This document shows positions 21,822 to 31,177 of a DNA stretch of 36,402 nt, one piece after another. The stretch lies in contig CAMLGF010000039.1 in NCBI GenBank assembly GCA_946479515.1, positions 1 through 36,402 of the forward strand, read 5' to 3'. This DNA is from an uncultured Pseudomonadota bacterium. GTDB taxonomy: Bacteria > Pseudomonadota > Gammaproteobacteria > Steroidobacterales > Steroidobacteraceae. Numbering within the stretch: the first letter of the stretch is position 1; each line of letters begins with the position of its first letter. A model generated the notes under the pieces. The model had not been told where the DNA came from. It ran no database searches and was given only the letters and a program-made list of their open reading frames with translations. Position numbers and translations under genes: made by a program.

Positions 21822-23291
21822 ATGAAGCTTGCTAGTTTCCGCCACACCCCGAATGCCCCACGCCGCAACTTGAAGTCCGCCGTTCCCAGAAAAGCGCTGA
21901 CCCGGAATATGCTGGCCATAGCCACGCTGTCGCTGCTGGGCGCGAGTGCGGCGCACGCCGTCCCCGTGCTGCCCGGCGCCTCCGGATACGGCATCGACAC
22001 GCGGGCGGGTCGCGGCGGCAAGGCCATTCGCGTCACCAACGTGAATGCCAGCGGCACCGGCTCGCTCAAGGCCTGCATCGACGCCAGCGGCCCCCGCACC
22101 TGCATCTTCGACGTGTCGGGCATCATCCGCATCAGCTCGGACCTCACCATCCGCAACGGCAACCTGCACATCGCCGGCCAGACGGCGCCGAGCCCGGGCA
22201 TCATGATCCGCGGCGCGGCCATCAAGATCACGACCTCGGACGTGGTCATCCAGCACATCCGCGTGCGCACGGGCGACGACACCAACGGCCCGGACCCGAC
22301 CAATCGCGATTCGCTCAAGATCGAGGGCACCAGCTCGAAGCCGGTGAAGAACATCGTGATCGATCATTGCTCGTTCAGCTGGGCCATCGACGAGATCGCC
22401 AGCACCTGGGGTCCGCACGACAACATCACCTTCAGCAACAACATCTTCGCCGAACCGCTCAACGATTCGGGCCACCTGACATACGACGGCTCGGGAACCA
22501 TGAAGCACGGCTACGGCGTGCTGCTCGGCACCTCGCCCGGCAGCAGCATCTCCATGATCGCCAACCTGTTCGCGCATCAGGTCGAGCGCAATCCGCTGTC
22601 GCGCGCCTCGGAGTTCGTGTTCGTGAACAACGTGGTGTACGACCGCGGCACCATGGCGCTCGACCTGCAGGCCGAAGGCGGCCGCTCGAACAAGAGCTCG
22701 GTGATCGGCAACGTCTTCATCGATGGCCCCAGCCTGAACCGCGACACCAAGCCTATCTACATACGCACCAGCGGCACGCTGCGCCTGGGTTCGTCGAGCC
22801 GTGTGTATCTCTGGGACAACATCTCGCCCTACGACTATGGCAGCGCGTTGAACAGCCTCATGGTGCTCACCGGTGGCAATACGATCTCCGGCCTGATCTC
22901 CACGACCTCCGCGCCGGTCTGGAACAGCGGACTCAAGGCGCGTAGTACCGCGGGCACGGCCGTGTACGGCCGCGTGCTGCTCAATGCCGGTGCGCGCCCG
23001 AAGGATCGTGACTCCGTCGACAAGCGCATCATCAGCGAAGTGAAGGCGCGCTCGGGCAAGGTCATCAACTGCGTCTCCGCCAACGGTACCACCCGATGCC
23101 AGAAGAATGCCGGTGGCTGGCCTTCCTATGCGCAGAATCGCCGCCCGCTCACGCTGCCGGCGAATCAGGCGAGCATCGCGTCCAATGGCTACAGCAATCT
23201 CGAGAACTGGCTGCACGCGCTCGACATCGGCCTGTCGGGCGTGGCGGTGACGCTGAGTCCGTCTTCGCCGGCGTCGCTGTCAGTGCAATGA
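21822..23291 (+). CDS. Pectate-lyase-like right-handed beta-helix protein (polysaccharide lyase)
   Basis: The 489-residue secreted protein has a long, basic signal peptide (cleavage after AAHA, ~46). It then forms a parallel beta-helix: TRAGRGGKAIRVTNVNASGTGSLKA at the start and repeated N-I-x-F/V-x-N-N-x-F turns (NITFSNNIFAEP, FVFVNNVVYD). The core VIDHCSFSWAIDE with following EIASTW matches the PL1/pectate lyase superfamily, so beta-elimination of an acidic polysaccharide is likely. Cys pairs occur near both ends. Being inside the biosynthetic locus, it probably trims or releases the locus's own uronate-containing polymer in the periplasm or outside. GAGAGG precedes ATG 21822. An intrinsic terminator follows at 23354. 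Confidence 0.85.
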   Translation: MKLASFRHTPNAPRRNLKSAVPRKALTRNMLAIATLSLLGASAAHAVPVLPGASGYGIDTRAGRGGKAIRVTNVNASGTGSLKACIDASGPRTCIFDVSGIIRISSDLTIRNGNLHIAGQTAPSPGIMIRGAAIKITTSDVVIQHIRVRTGDDTNGPDPTNRDSLKIEGTSSKPVKNIVIDHCSFSWAIDEIASTWGPHDNITFSNNIFAEPLNDSGHLTYDGSGTMKHGYGVLLGTSPGSSISMIANLFAHQVERNPLSRASEFVFVNNVVYDRGTMALDLQAEGGRSNKSSVIGNVFIDGPSLNRDTKPIYIRTSGTLRLGSSSRVYLWDNISPYDYGSALNSLMVLTGGNTISGLISTTSAPVWNSGLKARSTAGTAVYGRVLLNAGARPKDRDSVDKRIISEVKARSGKVINCVSANGTTRCQKNAGGWPSYAQNRRPLTLPANQASIASNGYSNLENWLHALDIGLSGVAVTLSPSSPASLSVQ

Positions 23292-23353
23292 TGACGTGAC
23301 CCTCGAGTCGCCGCCGCGCGTGTAATCGCCCGGCGATAGGCGGCCGGGAAAGA

Positions 23354-23382
23354 GGCTGGCGTCGCAAGGCGCCGGCCTTTTT
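23354..23382 (+). terminator. Intrinsic terminator after the lyase gene
   Basis: GGCTGGCG (23354-23361) pairs with CGCCGGCC (23370-23377), with one G-T pair, across an 8-base loop, and TTTTT follows (23378-23382). It is the best terminator in the window and splits the polysaccharide locus into two transcription units. The next gene therefore needs its own promoter or read-through. Confidence 0.85.
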
Positions 23383-23415
23383 CTATTCTGGCAGTCCAAT
23401 CCGGGAGGACCCTGC

Positions 23416-24852
23416 TTGAGCGGCATCGACTACCAGCACCAGCTTACTCATCCCATCGTGCTCAAGCGCGGCACGTCACTGGCTGCGCCCGTGCTGCTGT
23501 GGCTGATGGACGCGCTGCCCGCGGTGCTCGCCGGCGGCATGTTCTATCCACTGACCCGCCTGTTCGACGTCGAGTACGACAAGCCATTCCTGGTGCTGTC
23601 GATTCTCTCGGCTGCCCTGACCCTGGCCATGCTGCGGCCGGGCAACACGGGTTCGCAGATCATTTCCGGCAGGCTGGAGCTGGCGACCACGCTGCTGCTG
23701 CGCTGGGCGGTGCTGGTGGCCGTGCTGCTGGCGCTCGGCTACGTCACCAAGTTCTCGGAGGACTTCTCCCGGCGCGTGGTGGTGACCTGGGTACTGGTCA
23801 CGCCGCTGCTGCTCGTGGTGCTGTCACTGATCCTGCAGGGCGCGGCACGTGCGCTGTTGCGCGATGCCGCGCAGGCGCGCCGCGCGGTGATCGTCGGCTG
23901 CACGCCGGCGAGCGTGGAGCTGCAACGGCGGCTGGCCGCGCACCAGGAGCTCGGCATCTCCGTGGCGGGTTTCTTCGACGACCGCGGCAGCGACCGCCTG
24001 GGCTGCGCGCGGTATGCGCGGCTGCTCGGTCGATTCTCCGACGTGGCGGCGTTCGTCAACAGCCGGAACATCGACGTGATCTTCATCGCCATCTCGCCGG
24101 GGCAGGTCCTGCGCGTGCGCGAGATGGTCGAGGCGCTCAATGACACCACGGCGTCCATCTACTTCGTGCCGGACGTGTCGGGATTCGACGTGCTGCAGCA
24201 GCGCGCCAGCGACATCCTCGGCATGCCGGTGGTGGCCATGTGCGAGACGCCCTTCCATGGTTACCGTGGCCTGGTCAAGCGGCTCATGGACGTGACCGTG
24301 TCGCTGGCGGCGCTGGTGGTGCTCTCGCCGCTCCTGTGCGCGATCGCCATCGCCGTGAAGCGCAGCTCCCCCGGTCCCGTGCTGTTCCGCCAGCGTCGCT
24401 ACGGCCTCGATGGCCGCGAGATCCTGGTTTACAAATTCCGCACGATGACGGTGACGGAGAATGGCGACAGGGTCCGCCAGGCATCGCGCAACGACACTCG
24501 AATCACGCGCGTGGGCAAGCACCTGCGGCGCTGGTCGCTCGACGAATTGCCGCAGCTCATCAATGTTCTACAGGGCACCATGAGCATCGTAGGACCGCGC
24601 CCACATGCTGTCGCCCACAACGAGGAGTACCGCAAGCTGATCAAACGGTACATGGTGCGTCACAAGGTTCTCCCGGGAATCACAGGACTTGCGCAGGTGC
24701 GCGGCTGCCGTGGTGAGACCGCCAAGGTGGAAGAGATGGAGGCGCGAGTGCTGTACGACCTGGAATACATGCGTCGGTGGTCGCCGATGCTGGATCTGGA
24801 AATCATGCTGGCCACGGCGGTCGCCGTGGTGCGCACCGACCGTGCGTACTGA
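23416..24852 (+). CDS. Undecaprenyl-phosphate hexose-1-phosphate transferase (WcaJ/WbaP family)
   Basis: The 478-residue inner-membrane enzyme transfers hexose-1-phosphate to undecaprenyl phosphate, the first step in repeat-unit assembly. Four N-terminal helices (~25-140) are followed by a nucleotide-binding-like cytoplasmic domain (RRAVIVGCTPASVELQRRL), a further membrane helix (~290-310) and the catalytic domain. The catalytic domain carries KRSSPGPVLFRQRRYG, LVYKFRTM, WSLDELPQLINVLQGTMSIVGPRP and VLPGITGLAQVRG, all family hallmarks. The full-length layout fits WcaJ (glucose) but galactose is possible. TTG 23416 is supported by GGGAGGA six bases upstream. It opens the second half of the locus. 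Confidence 0.95.
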   Translation: MSGIDYQHQLTHPIVLKRGTSLAAPVLLWLMDALPAVLAGGMFYPLTRLFDVEYDKPFLVLSILSAALTLAMLRPGNTGSQIISGRLELATTLLLRWAVLVAVLLALGYVTKFSEDFSRRVVVTWVLVTPLLLVVLSLILQGAARALLRDAAQARRAVIVGCTPASVELQRRLAAHQELGISVAGFFDDRGSDRLGCARYARLLGRFSDVAAFVNSRNIDVIFIAISPGQVLRVREMVEALNDTTASIYFVPDVSGFDVLQQRASDILGMPVVAMCETPFHGYRGLVKRLMDVTVSLAALVVLSPLLCAIAIAVKRSSPGPVLFRQRRYGLDGREILVYKFRTMTVTENGDRVRQASRNDTRITRVGKHLRRWSLDELPQLINVLQGTMSIVGPRPHAVAHNEEYRKLIKRYMVRHKVLPGITGLAQVRGCRGETAKVEEMEARVLYDLEYMRRWSPMLDLEIMLATAVAVVRTDRAY

Positions 24853-24878
24853 TACCGGAGCGTGAACAGGCCTTAAGC

Positions 24879-26195
24879 ATGCCCACAATCCTCGCTACCG
24901 CGGCGTTGTTCCTGCTCGCCACCGACGCGCTGAATCTCGATCTCAGCCTCCTGCCGGGTCTCTCGGCCAAAAATCTGCTGATCTATCTCATCGCCGTGTT
25001 CCTGGCGCTGCGCATGGTGGTCGGCGGGCAGTCGGTCATGGCCGCGCGCCAGCAGCAGGCAGCCTTCATCGCGCAGATCGGTTACGCCATTGTGACGCTG
25101 CTCGTGGGCACGCTGATCATCCAGTACCCGCGCTACGACTTCATGGACAGCTTCATCAAGCTGAAGGGTACGCTGATCGACCAGTACATCTTCTTCCTGG
25201 TGTTCCTGTTCGGCGTGCGCACCTCCGCGGATGCCATTCGCGTCATCAAGGGGCTGCTGCTGGGCGCGCTGTGCGCCAACGCCGTGACCATCCTCGATGC
25301 CGTCGGTGTCATCGATCTGGGTCTGCGCATCCGTGAAGATGGCCGTGTGGGCGGCGCGATCGGCGAGTCCAACCAGTACGCGGCCTTCATCCTCATCTTC
25401 CTGCCGGCGACCATTGCCGCCGCGGTGGCGGCACGCGGGGCGCGGCGGCTGTTCTGGCTGGGCGCCGCCTTCGTGGGCGCGTTCGCGCTGGTGATGACGG
25501 CCTCGCGCGGCGGCTTCGTCGGCCTGGCCATGGCCGGCGCGACGGGCGCGTACCTCTACCGCCATTTGATCTCGTACAACCGGATCGCCGGCTGGGCGTT
25601 GGGAACCCTGGTGGTGCTGGTGGTCGCCGTGGCGCTCTCACCCTACGGAGGCCTGCTGGCCGAGCGCATCATCGGCCAGAGCAGTGCGACGGATGCCTTC
25701 GATGCGTCCTCGGGCCGCAGCCAGATCTGGGTCGACCTGCTGTACGCGATGTTCCAGCATCCGCTCACCTTCGTCACCGGCTATGGCTGGGACGTGTACT
25801 GGTCGATGCCGTTCTACTTCTCGCCCCACAACCACTACCTGGCGCTCTGGTTCAACCTCGGGCTGGTCGGCCTGTTCGCCGGTACCTATCTACTGTTCTC
25901 TGCCATCGCGCGCGCCCGTCGGGCGTCCGTGCAGGCGCCGCCGCCGTATCGCGGGCACCTGATCGCCTTCGTGCTTGGCGGCGTCGGCGTGTGCACCGCG
26001 GTGTTCTTCGTCGACCTGTACAAGCCCTGGTACTACTTCTGGATGTATGGCGGAGTCGTGATGCGATTGATCATCTGTCTGAGAGAAAGCCCCGTGCGGG
26101 ACGAAGCGGCGCTGCCGGCGGTGCGTGCGGCTTCCCGGCCGCGCGATCCCTACGGCTGGTCGCAGCCCGTGCACACGGGCGGGAGCCGTACTTGA
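24879..26195 (+). CDS. Wzy-type polymerase / O-antigen ligase family protein
   Basis: The 438-residue inner-membrane protein has about 11 helices. The Wzy_C region includes ESNQYAAFILIFLPA, MTASRGGFVGLAMAG and, in a large periplasmic loop, the conserved FSPHNHYLALWFNLGLVGL with its His. In this locus it most likely polymerises lipid-linked repeats in the periplasm; ligase and polymerase cannot be separated by sequence alone. The C-terminal ~40 residues are hydrophilic. ATG 24879 starts 26 bases after the transferase stop, with only a weak ribosome site. Its TGA overlaps the TTG start of the next gene. Confidence 0.88.
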   Translation: MPTILATAALFLLATDALNLDLSLLPGLSAKNLLIYLIAVFLALRMVVGGQSVMAARQQQAAFIAQIGYAIVTLLVGTLIIQYPRYDFMDSFIKLKGTLIDQYIFFLVFLFGVRTSADAIRVIKGLLLGALCANAVTILDAVGVIDLGLRIREDGRVGGAIGESNQYAAFILIFLPATIAAAVAARGARRLFWLGAAFVGAFALVMTASRGGFVGLAMAGATGAYLYRHLISYNRIAGWALGTLVVLVVAVALSPYGGLLAERIIGQSSATDAFDASSGRSQIWVDLLYAMFQHPLTFVTGYGWDVYWSMPFYFSPHNHYLALWFNLGLVGLFAGTYLLFSAIARARRASVQAPPPYRGHLIAFVLGGVGVCTAVFFVDLYKPWYYFWMYGGVVMRLIICLRESPVRDEAALPAVRAASRPRDPYGWSQPVHTGGSRT

Positions 26196-27379
26196 AGCCC
26201 CGCAAGATCTGCATCGTCGGTCTCGACTCGTACGGCATGCTGTCGGGCGAGGGCCATGGCGACGGCTCGGCTGGCGGCGGGCGCTACATCGGCGGCGAGG
26301 CCATCCAGCACGTGCTGCTGGCGCGCGCCTGGCGCGATCTGGGTCACGAGGTGAGCATGATCGTGCACGACGATGGCCAGGGTGCGCGCCGCGTGCACGA
26401 GGGCATCACGGCGCTGGCGGCGCAGACGCGCAGCGGCGGCATCCCCGGTCTGCGCTTCTTCCACCCGCGCGCCAGCAAGCTGCTGTCGACGCTGATGGCC
26501 GCGGATGCGGACATCTATTACCAGTCGCCCGCGGGCACCTACACCGGGTTCACGGCTTGGTACGCGCGCTCCACCGGGCGGCAGTTCATCTTTCGCGTCG
26601 CATCCGACAGCGATTGCGAGCGTGAACATGGCCGTCTGGAATTCTGGCGCGACCGCAAGCTCTATGCCTTCGGCCTGCGGCGCGCGCACCTGGTGGCGGC
26701 ACAGACCGAATTCCAGTTGCGGATGCTGCGCGAGAACCACGGCATCGAAGCGCACGTGGTCAACATGATGGTGGAGACGCCAGCGGTCGCCGCCGACCGC
26801 GTGGGCAAGGACATCGACGTGCTCTGGGTGAGCAATTTCCGGCCGCTCAAGCGGCCCGAGCTCGCGCTGGAGCTGGCGCGCCAGATGCCGAACGTGAAGT
26901 TCACCCTGGTCGGCGGACCCATGCCCAATGACCGCACCTACTACGAGGACATGCTCGCCGCGGCCGACCGCCTGCCCAATGTCACCATGCTGGGCCCGGT
27001 GCGCTACCGCGAGAGCGGCGAGCTGTTCGACCGCGCCAAGGTCTTCCTCAATACCTCGAGCATCGAGGGGTTCCCCAACACCTTCCTGCAATCCTGGGTT
27101 CGCGGCGTGCCCGTGGTGACGTTCTTCGATCCGGACGGACTGGTGCAGCGCCTGCCGCTGGGCCGGGTCGCAAAGTCGCTGGACGACATGCGGGAGGCGA
27201 TTCGCGGTCTGCTGGAAATCGACGTCGACCGCCAGCTGCTCGGTCGCCGCGCGCGCGAGTTCGCGCTGCGCGAGTACACCAGCGGCGTCGCGGCGCGCTA
27301 CCTCGAACTACTGGACGAGAAGGTGCCGCAACTTCGTCTCGGCGCCGCGCCCACCACACAAGGAGCCCCCCTGCGATGA
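26192..27379 (+). CDS. Glycosyltransferase (GT-B, GT1/GT4-like)
   Basis: The 395-residue cytoplasmic enzyme starts ICIVGLDSYGML and has a Gly-rich segment (GDGSAGGGRYIGGEAIQHVLL) before the first long helix, as in GT-B enzymes that bind an acceptor there. The C-terminal half contains VLWVSNFRPLKRPELALELA, FTLVGGPMP and SSIEGFPNTFLQSWVRGVPVV, the nucleotide-sugar site. TTG 26192 overlaps the previous stop (TTGA) and is preceded by GGGAG at a suitable distance. No ATG is available near the N-terminus. Donor and linkage are unknown. Confidence 0.87.
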   Translation: MKPRKICIVGLDSYGMLSGEGHGDGSAGGGRYIGGEAIQHVLLARAWRDLGHEVSMIVHDDGQGARRVHEGITALAAQTRSGGIPGLRFFHPRASKLLSTLMAADADIYYQSPAGTYTGFTAWYARSTGRQFIFRVASDSDCEREHGRLEFWRDRKLYAFGLRRAHLVAAQTEFQLRMLRENHGIEAHVVNMMVETPAVAADRVGKDIDVLWVSNFRPLKRPELALELARQMPNVKFTLVGGPMPNDRTYYEDMLAAADRLPNVTMLGPVRYRESGELFDRAKVFLNTSSIEGFPNTFLQSWVRGVPVVTFFDPDGLVQRLPLGRVAKSLDDMREAIRGLLEIDVDRQLLGRRAREFALREYTSGVAARYLELLDEKVPQLRLGAAPTTQGAPLR

Positions 27380-28587
27380 CGCCCACTCTCGTGAACGCCC
27401 GCATCGATGCCTCGATGAGGCTGACGTCCGCGACCGAACGCGCGGTAACCCTGCCGCACAGCGATGTGCTGTTCGTGCTGTCGTGCCTGGCGGTGGGCGG
27501 CTCGGAGCGCAAGATCGCGCGCATGGCGAACAAGCTGAAGGAGGACGGCATGGCCGTCAGCCTGGCGCTGGTGAACGGGCCGTACACACTGGAACCGACG
27601 CTGCGGCGGGACGTGCCGCTGCACAAGCTCGAGCGGCGCGGCAAGTTCTCGCTGCGCGCCGTGTGGAGACTGCGCCGCCTCATCCGGCGCGAGCGCCCGG
27701 CCACCGTGATCGCGGTGAATCTCTATCAGGCGCTGTACGTCGCCTGCGCCACCTTCCTCATGGCCCGGCGCCCGCGCACGGTGGCCATGGTCAACACCTC
27801 GACGTTTCGCGGCAAGCCGCTGTTCAAGCGGTTCTACCAGGCCGTGCTCGAGCGCTTCGATCACACGGTGCACGGCTCGCGCACGCAGAAGGAGTTCTGG
27901 AAAGCACCTGAGGACGAGGCGCGGTCGTCGGTCATCTACAACGGCGTCGATTCCACCGTCTTCGAGCCCACGCAGGTTTTCGAAGCGGCCCGGCGGCTGC
28001 GCGCGAAGCTGGGTGTGAAGCCGACCGGACTGCTGATCGGCACGGTGGGCGCCATGCGACCGGAGAAGAACCAGGAAGTGCTGCTCACCACGCTGCGCCG
28101 TCTGCGGGTGGCGCGCGTGGACGCGCACCTGGCGATCGCCGGCGACGGGCCCATGCGCGAGCTCCTCAAGCGCCGCGCCGCCGACCTGGAGATCACCGAT
28201 CGCGTGCACTTCATCGGTGAGGTCGAAGACGTGCGTCCGCTACTGGGCGCGCTCGACGTGTTCGTACTGCCCTCCATCGCGGTGGAATCGTTCTCCAACG
28301 CGGCGCTCGAAGCCCTGTCGATGGCCCGCCCGGTGATCCTGTCGGACATCGGCGGTGCGCGCGAGATGATCGACGACGGTGTCGAGGGCTACGTGGTTTC
28401 GGCCACGGAGTTGCCGGCCAGGCTGCCGGCGCTGATCGCCGCGTTGTACGCGGAGCCGCGCAAGCGCCAGCAGATGGGGCAGGCGGCGCGCACGCGTGCC
28501 ATGAGCTGCTTTTCGGTCGGTGCGATGTCGGCCGCGTATTGCGGCCTCATCGGCCGCGCGCGCGGCGACACGGAGGGGAACGGCTGA
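27376..28587 (+). CDS. Glycosyltransferase family 4 protein
   Basis: The 403-residue enzyme has the GT4 N-terminal motif VLFVLSCLAVGGSERKIARM. Its C-terminal Rossmann half contains VIYNGVDSTVFEP, IGTVGAMRPEKNQEVLL, LAIAGDGPMRELL and the E-x7-E motif ESFSNAALEALSMARPVI that binds the donor. It should add one sugar of the repeat unit on the cytoplasmic face. ATG 27376 overlaps the previous TGA (ATGA), with AAGGAG ten bases upstream. The following gene starts immediately after its stop. Confidence 0.93.
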   Translation: MTPTLVNARIDASMRLTSATERAVTLPHSDVLFVLSCLAVGGSERKIARMANKLKEDGMAVSLALVNGPYTLEPTLRRDVPLHKLERRGKFSLRAVWRLRRLIRRERPATVIAVNLYQALYVACATFLMARRPRTVAMVNTSTFRGKPLFKRFYQAVLERFDHTVHGSRTQKEFWKAPEDEARSSVIYNGVDSTVFEPTQVFEAARRLRAKLGVKPTGLLIGTVGAMRPEKNQEVLLTTLRRLRVARVDAHLAIAGDGPMRELLKRRAADLEITDRVHFIGEVEDVRPLLGALDVFVLPSIAVESFSNAALEALSMARPVILSDIGGAREMIDDGVEGYVVSATELPARLPALIAALYAEPRKRQQMGQAARTRAMSCFSVGAMSAAYCGLIGRARGDTEGNG

Positions 28588-29778
28588 ATGAGCGCCGAAC
28601 CGAACACCGTGGCGCGTCCGGTTGCGCTGCCCGTGGCCGCGCAGGTGCCCGCGCCCATGCCCGCGCCCGCGACACCGCCACGTGCGCTCGCTCGCGAGGC
28701 GCGTGTACGCGTGCTGCAGCTGGGTCCGGCGCTGGACATGCGCGGTGGCGTGAGTGCCGTCGAACAGATGATCTGCGAATACCTCTCGCCGTACGCATCG
28801 ATCCGTCACGTGGATACCACGCACGAGGGCGGTTGGCTGGCGCGCGGCAGGCAGTTCGCCAGTGCGGCGCACATGCTCTGGCGCACGCTGGACAGCGCCG
28901 AGCCCACGCTCATCCACATTCATTTCGCTTCGCGCGGCAGCACGCTGCGCAAGATGCTGCTGGCGCAGCTGGTGATCCGTGCGCGACGGCCGCTCATTCT
29001 GCATGCGCACGGTGGACGCTTCGACCAGTTTCACCGCCGCCTGCCGCCGATGGTGCGGCGACTGCTGAACCGCACGCTGCAGCAGGCCAACCTGGTGATC
29101 ACGTTGTCCAGTCAATGGCGCGACTTCTACATCCGCGAGTGCGAGCTGGCGCCATCGCAGGTCGTGGTGCTGCCGAACGCCGTGCAGGTCCCGGCGAAGA
29201 TGGTCGAGCGCTCGGGCCGGGCACAGGTGCAACTGGTGCACCTTGGCAAATTGGGCACGGCCAAGGGCAGTTACGATCTGGTGAAGGCGTTCCGGGCGCT
29301 GCCGGCCCCGCTGCGCGCGCGCGCGCGGCTGGTGATGGCCGGCAACGGCGAGCTCGCCGGACTGAGGCAGGCCGCCAGCGGTGAAGATCGCATCGAGGTC
29401 CGGCCCTGGGTCGAAGCCTCGGAGCGCGAGCGGCTGTTGAACGACAGCGACGTGTTCGTGTTGCCGTCCTATGCCGAAGGCCTGCCCATGTCGCTGCTGG
29501 AAGCGATGGCCGCCGGCCTGCCGTCCGTCACGACGGGCGTGGGCGGCATTCCCGACGTGTTCACCCATGGCTCCGAGGGGCTGCTGGTGGAACCCGGCGA
29601 CGTCGAACGTCTCACCGCCGCTCTCGCGCATCTCATCGACGACGAGCAGTTCCGTCTGCGGGCCGGGCGTCGCGCGCACGAACGCGCGCGCGGCCACGAC
29701 GTGCATGCATATGCCCGGCGGCTGGCGGACCACTACCAGCGCATCGCGCCGGTCGCGGAGTGGAGAACCGAGCAGTGA
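28588..29778 (+). CDS. Glycosyltransferase family 4 protein
   Basis: The 396-residue enzyme begins with a ~35-residue Pro/Ala-rich extension before the GT-B core VRVLQLGPALDMRGGVSAVEQ. HAHGGRFDQFHRRLPP contacts the acceptor side. The donor half has VHLGKLGTAKGSYDLVKAF, LVMAGNGELAGL and the E-x7-E motif EGLPMSLLEAMAAGLPSV. It should add a sugar to the growing repeat. ATG 28588 directly follows the previous stop codon. The 3' end overlaps the CapK-like gene by 4 bases if GTG 29775 is used. It is the fourth glycosyltransferase of the locus. Confidence 0.92.
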   Translation: MSAEPNTVARPVALPVAAQVPAPMPAPATPPRALAREARVRVLQLGPALDMRGGVSAVEQMICEYLSPYASIRHVDTTHEGGWLARGRQFASAAHMLWRTLDSAEPTLIHIHFASRGSTLRKMLLAQLVIRARRPLILHAHGGRFDQFHRRLPPMVRRLLNRTLQQANLVITLSSQWRDFYIRECELAPSQVVVLPNAVQVPAKMVERSGRAQVQLVHLGKLGTAKGSYDLVKAFRALPAPLRARARLVMAGNGELAGLRQAASGEDRIEVRPWVEASERERLLNDSDVFVLPSYAEGLPMSLLEAMAAGLPSVTTGVGGIPDVFTHGSEGLLVEPGDVERLTAALAHLIDDEQFRLRAGRRAHERARGHDVHAYARRLADHYQRIAPVAEWRTEQ

Positions 29779-31160
29779 ACGCCACCGCATCGATCGCCGG
29801 TTTCATGAAGCGGCACGTGCTTGGGCCCAGCCTGATCCGTCGCAATCCCATCTTCTACGACCGCTCCCGCACGCTGCTGGACGAGGTGGAGGGCATGACC
29901 CTCGCCGAGCGGCGCGAGTGGTCGCACGAGCAGTTGCGCCGCACCCTGGCGCTGGCGCGCAAGTCGCGTTACGGGCGCGCCGTGGGCGACGGCGCGACGC
30001 TCGAGCAGTGGCCGCTGCTCGAGAAGGAACGGCTGCGCGACAATCTCGCGGCCTTCACGCAGGGCAATACGCTGCTGTCCGCGCCTGCCGTCACCGGCGG
30101 CACGACCGGCATTCCGCTGCGGCTGGTGCGTTCGCTCAAGGGTGTGGTGTTCGAGCAGGCCTGCCAGGACCGGCTCATCGAAGAATTCGGCGCCGATCCG
30201 CGCGCCGAGCGCATCGCCATCCTGCGCGGCGACAACATCAAGGACCCGAACGATCTCGAGCCACCGCACTGGATCACCACCAATGGCGGTCGCTGCCGGG
30301 TGTTTTCCTCGAACGTGCTCATGAACGAAACGGTGGCGGATTACGTGGCCGCGCTGCGCGAATTCGCGCCCACCGTGCTGTGCGCGTACCCCACGTCGCT
30401 GGAATGCCTGTGCCGGCTGATGCGCCAGCAAGGTCTGCGGGTGCGCATACCGGTGGTGCTGACCTCGTCGGAAGTGTTGAAGCGCGAGGCCTGGTCGCTG
30501 GCGCGCGAGACGCTGGGCTGCGACCTGGCCGACTACTACGGCCAGGCGGAGCGCGTGGCCTTCGCGTACGCCTTCGCGCCGCGCGACTATCGTTTTCTGC
30601 CGGCCTACAGCCACGTCGAGCTCATTCCGTACAGGTCGGACCAGATCGCCGATGCCGGGCAGGGCGGCCTCTACGAAATCGTCGGCACCACTTTCTGGAA
30701 CGACCTCATGCCGCTGGTACGATATCGCACCGGTGACCTGGTGCGCCTGCCGGAGGACTGGGGCGCGCGCGAGATCGAAGAGCTGGTGTACGGCCTGCGC
30801 CCCTTCAGCGGCGTGCTCGGTCGCGAGCAGGAGATCCTGGTCTGCCCCAAGGGCGTGCGGCTCACCGGCATCGACCACATTCCGCGCGACGTCGACAACA
30901 TCCTGCGCATCCAGGTGATCCAGGAAAGTCTCGACGACGTGCGCATCCTGGTGCTTCCCGCCCCCGGCTACAGCGAACGCGACGCCGCGCTGCTGCTGCA
31001 GAATGCGCGCGCCAAGGTACCGGAATCCATGCGCCTGCGCATCGAGACGGCCCAGTGGCTGGAGCGCACGCCGCGCGGCAAGACGCCGCTGGTGATTCAC
31101 CGCAAATCCGTGCAAGAGCAGCTGCGCCGCCAGGGCGTCGAGCCCATGCAGACGCGATGA
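29775..31160 (+). CDS. CapK/PaaK-like adenylate-forming enzyme
   Basis: The 461-residue cytoplasmic protein is of the phenylacetate-CoA-ligase-like family, of which CapK members occur in capsule loci. Motifs are the ATP-binding loop AVTGGTTGIPLRL (~113-125), LTSSEVLKREAW, YYGQAERVAFAYAF (acyl/adenylate site) and a C-terminal lid with RTPRGKTPLVIHRKS, including the catalytic-type Lys. It should activate a carboxylate as an adenylate or thioester, probably to decorate the polysaccharide with an acyl or amino-acyl group. No acyltransferase or carrier protein is adjacent. GTG 29775 has GGAGAACCGAGCA in front and overlaps the previous stop; GTG 29760 is an alternative. Confidence 0.87.
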   Translation: MNATASIAGFMKRHVLGPSLIRRNPIFYDRSRTLLDEVEGMTLAERREWSHEQLRRTLALARKSRYGRAVGDGATLEQWPLLEKERLRDNLAAFTQGNTLLSAPAVTGGTTGIPLRLVRSLKGVVFEQACQDRLIEEFGADPRAERIAILRGDNIKDPNDLEPPHWITTNGGRCRVFSSNVLMNETVADYVAALREFAPTVLCAYPTSLECLCRLMRQQGLRVRIPVVLTSSEVLKREAWSLARETLGCDLADYYGQAERVAFAYAFAPRDYRFLPAYSHVELIPYRSDQIADAGQGGLYEIVGTTFWNDLMPLVRYRTGDLVRLPEDWGAREIEELVYGLRPFSGVLGREQEILVCPKGVRLTGIDHIPRDVDNILRIQVIQESLDDVRILVLPAPGYSERDAALLLQNARAKVPESMRLRIETAQWLERTPRGKTPLVIHRKSVQEQLRRQGVEPMQTR

Positions 31161-31177
31161 CCCGCGACCCCTGACGC

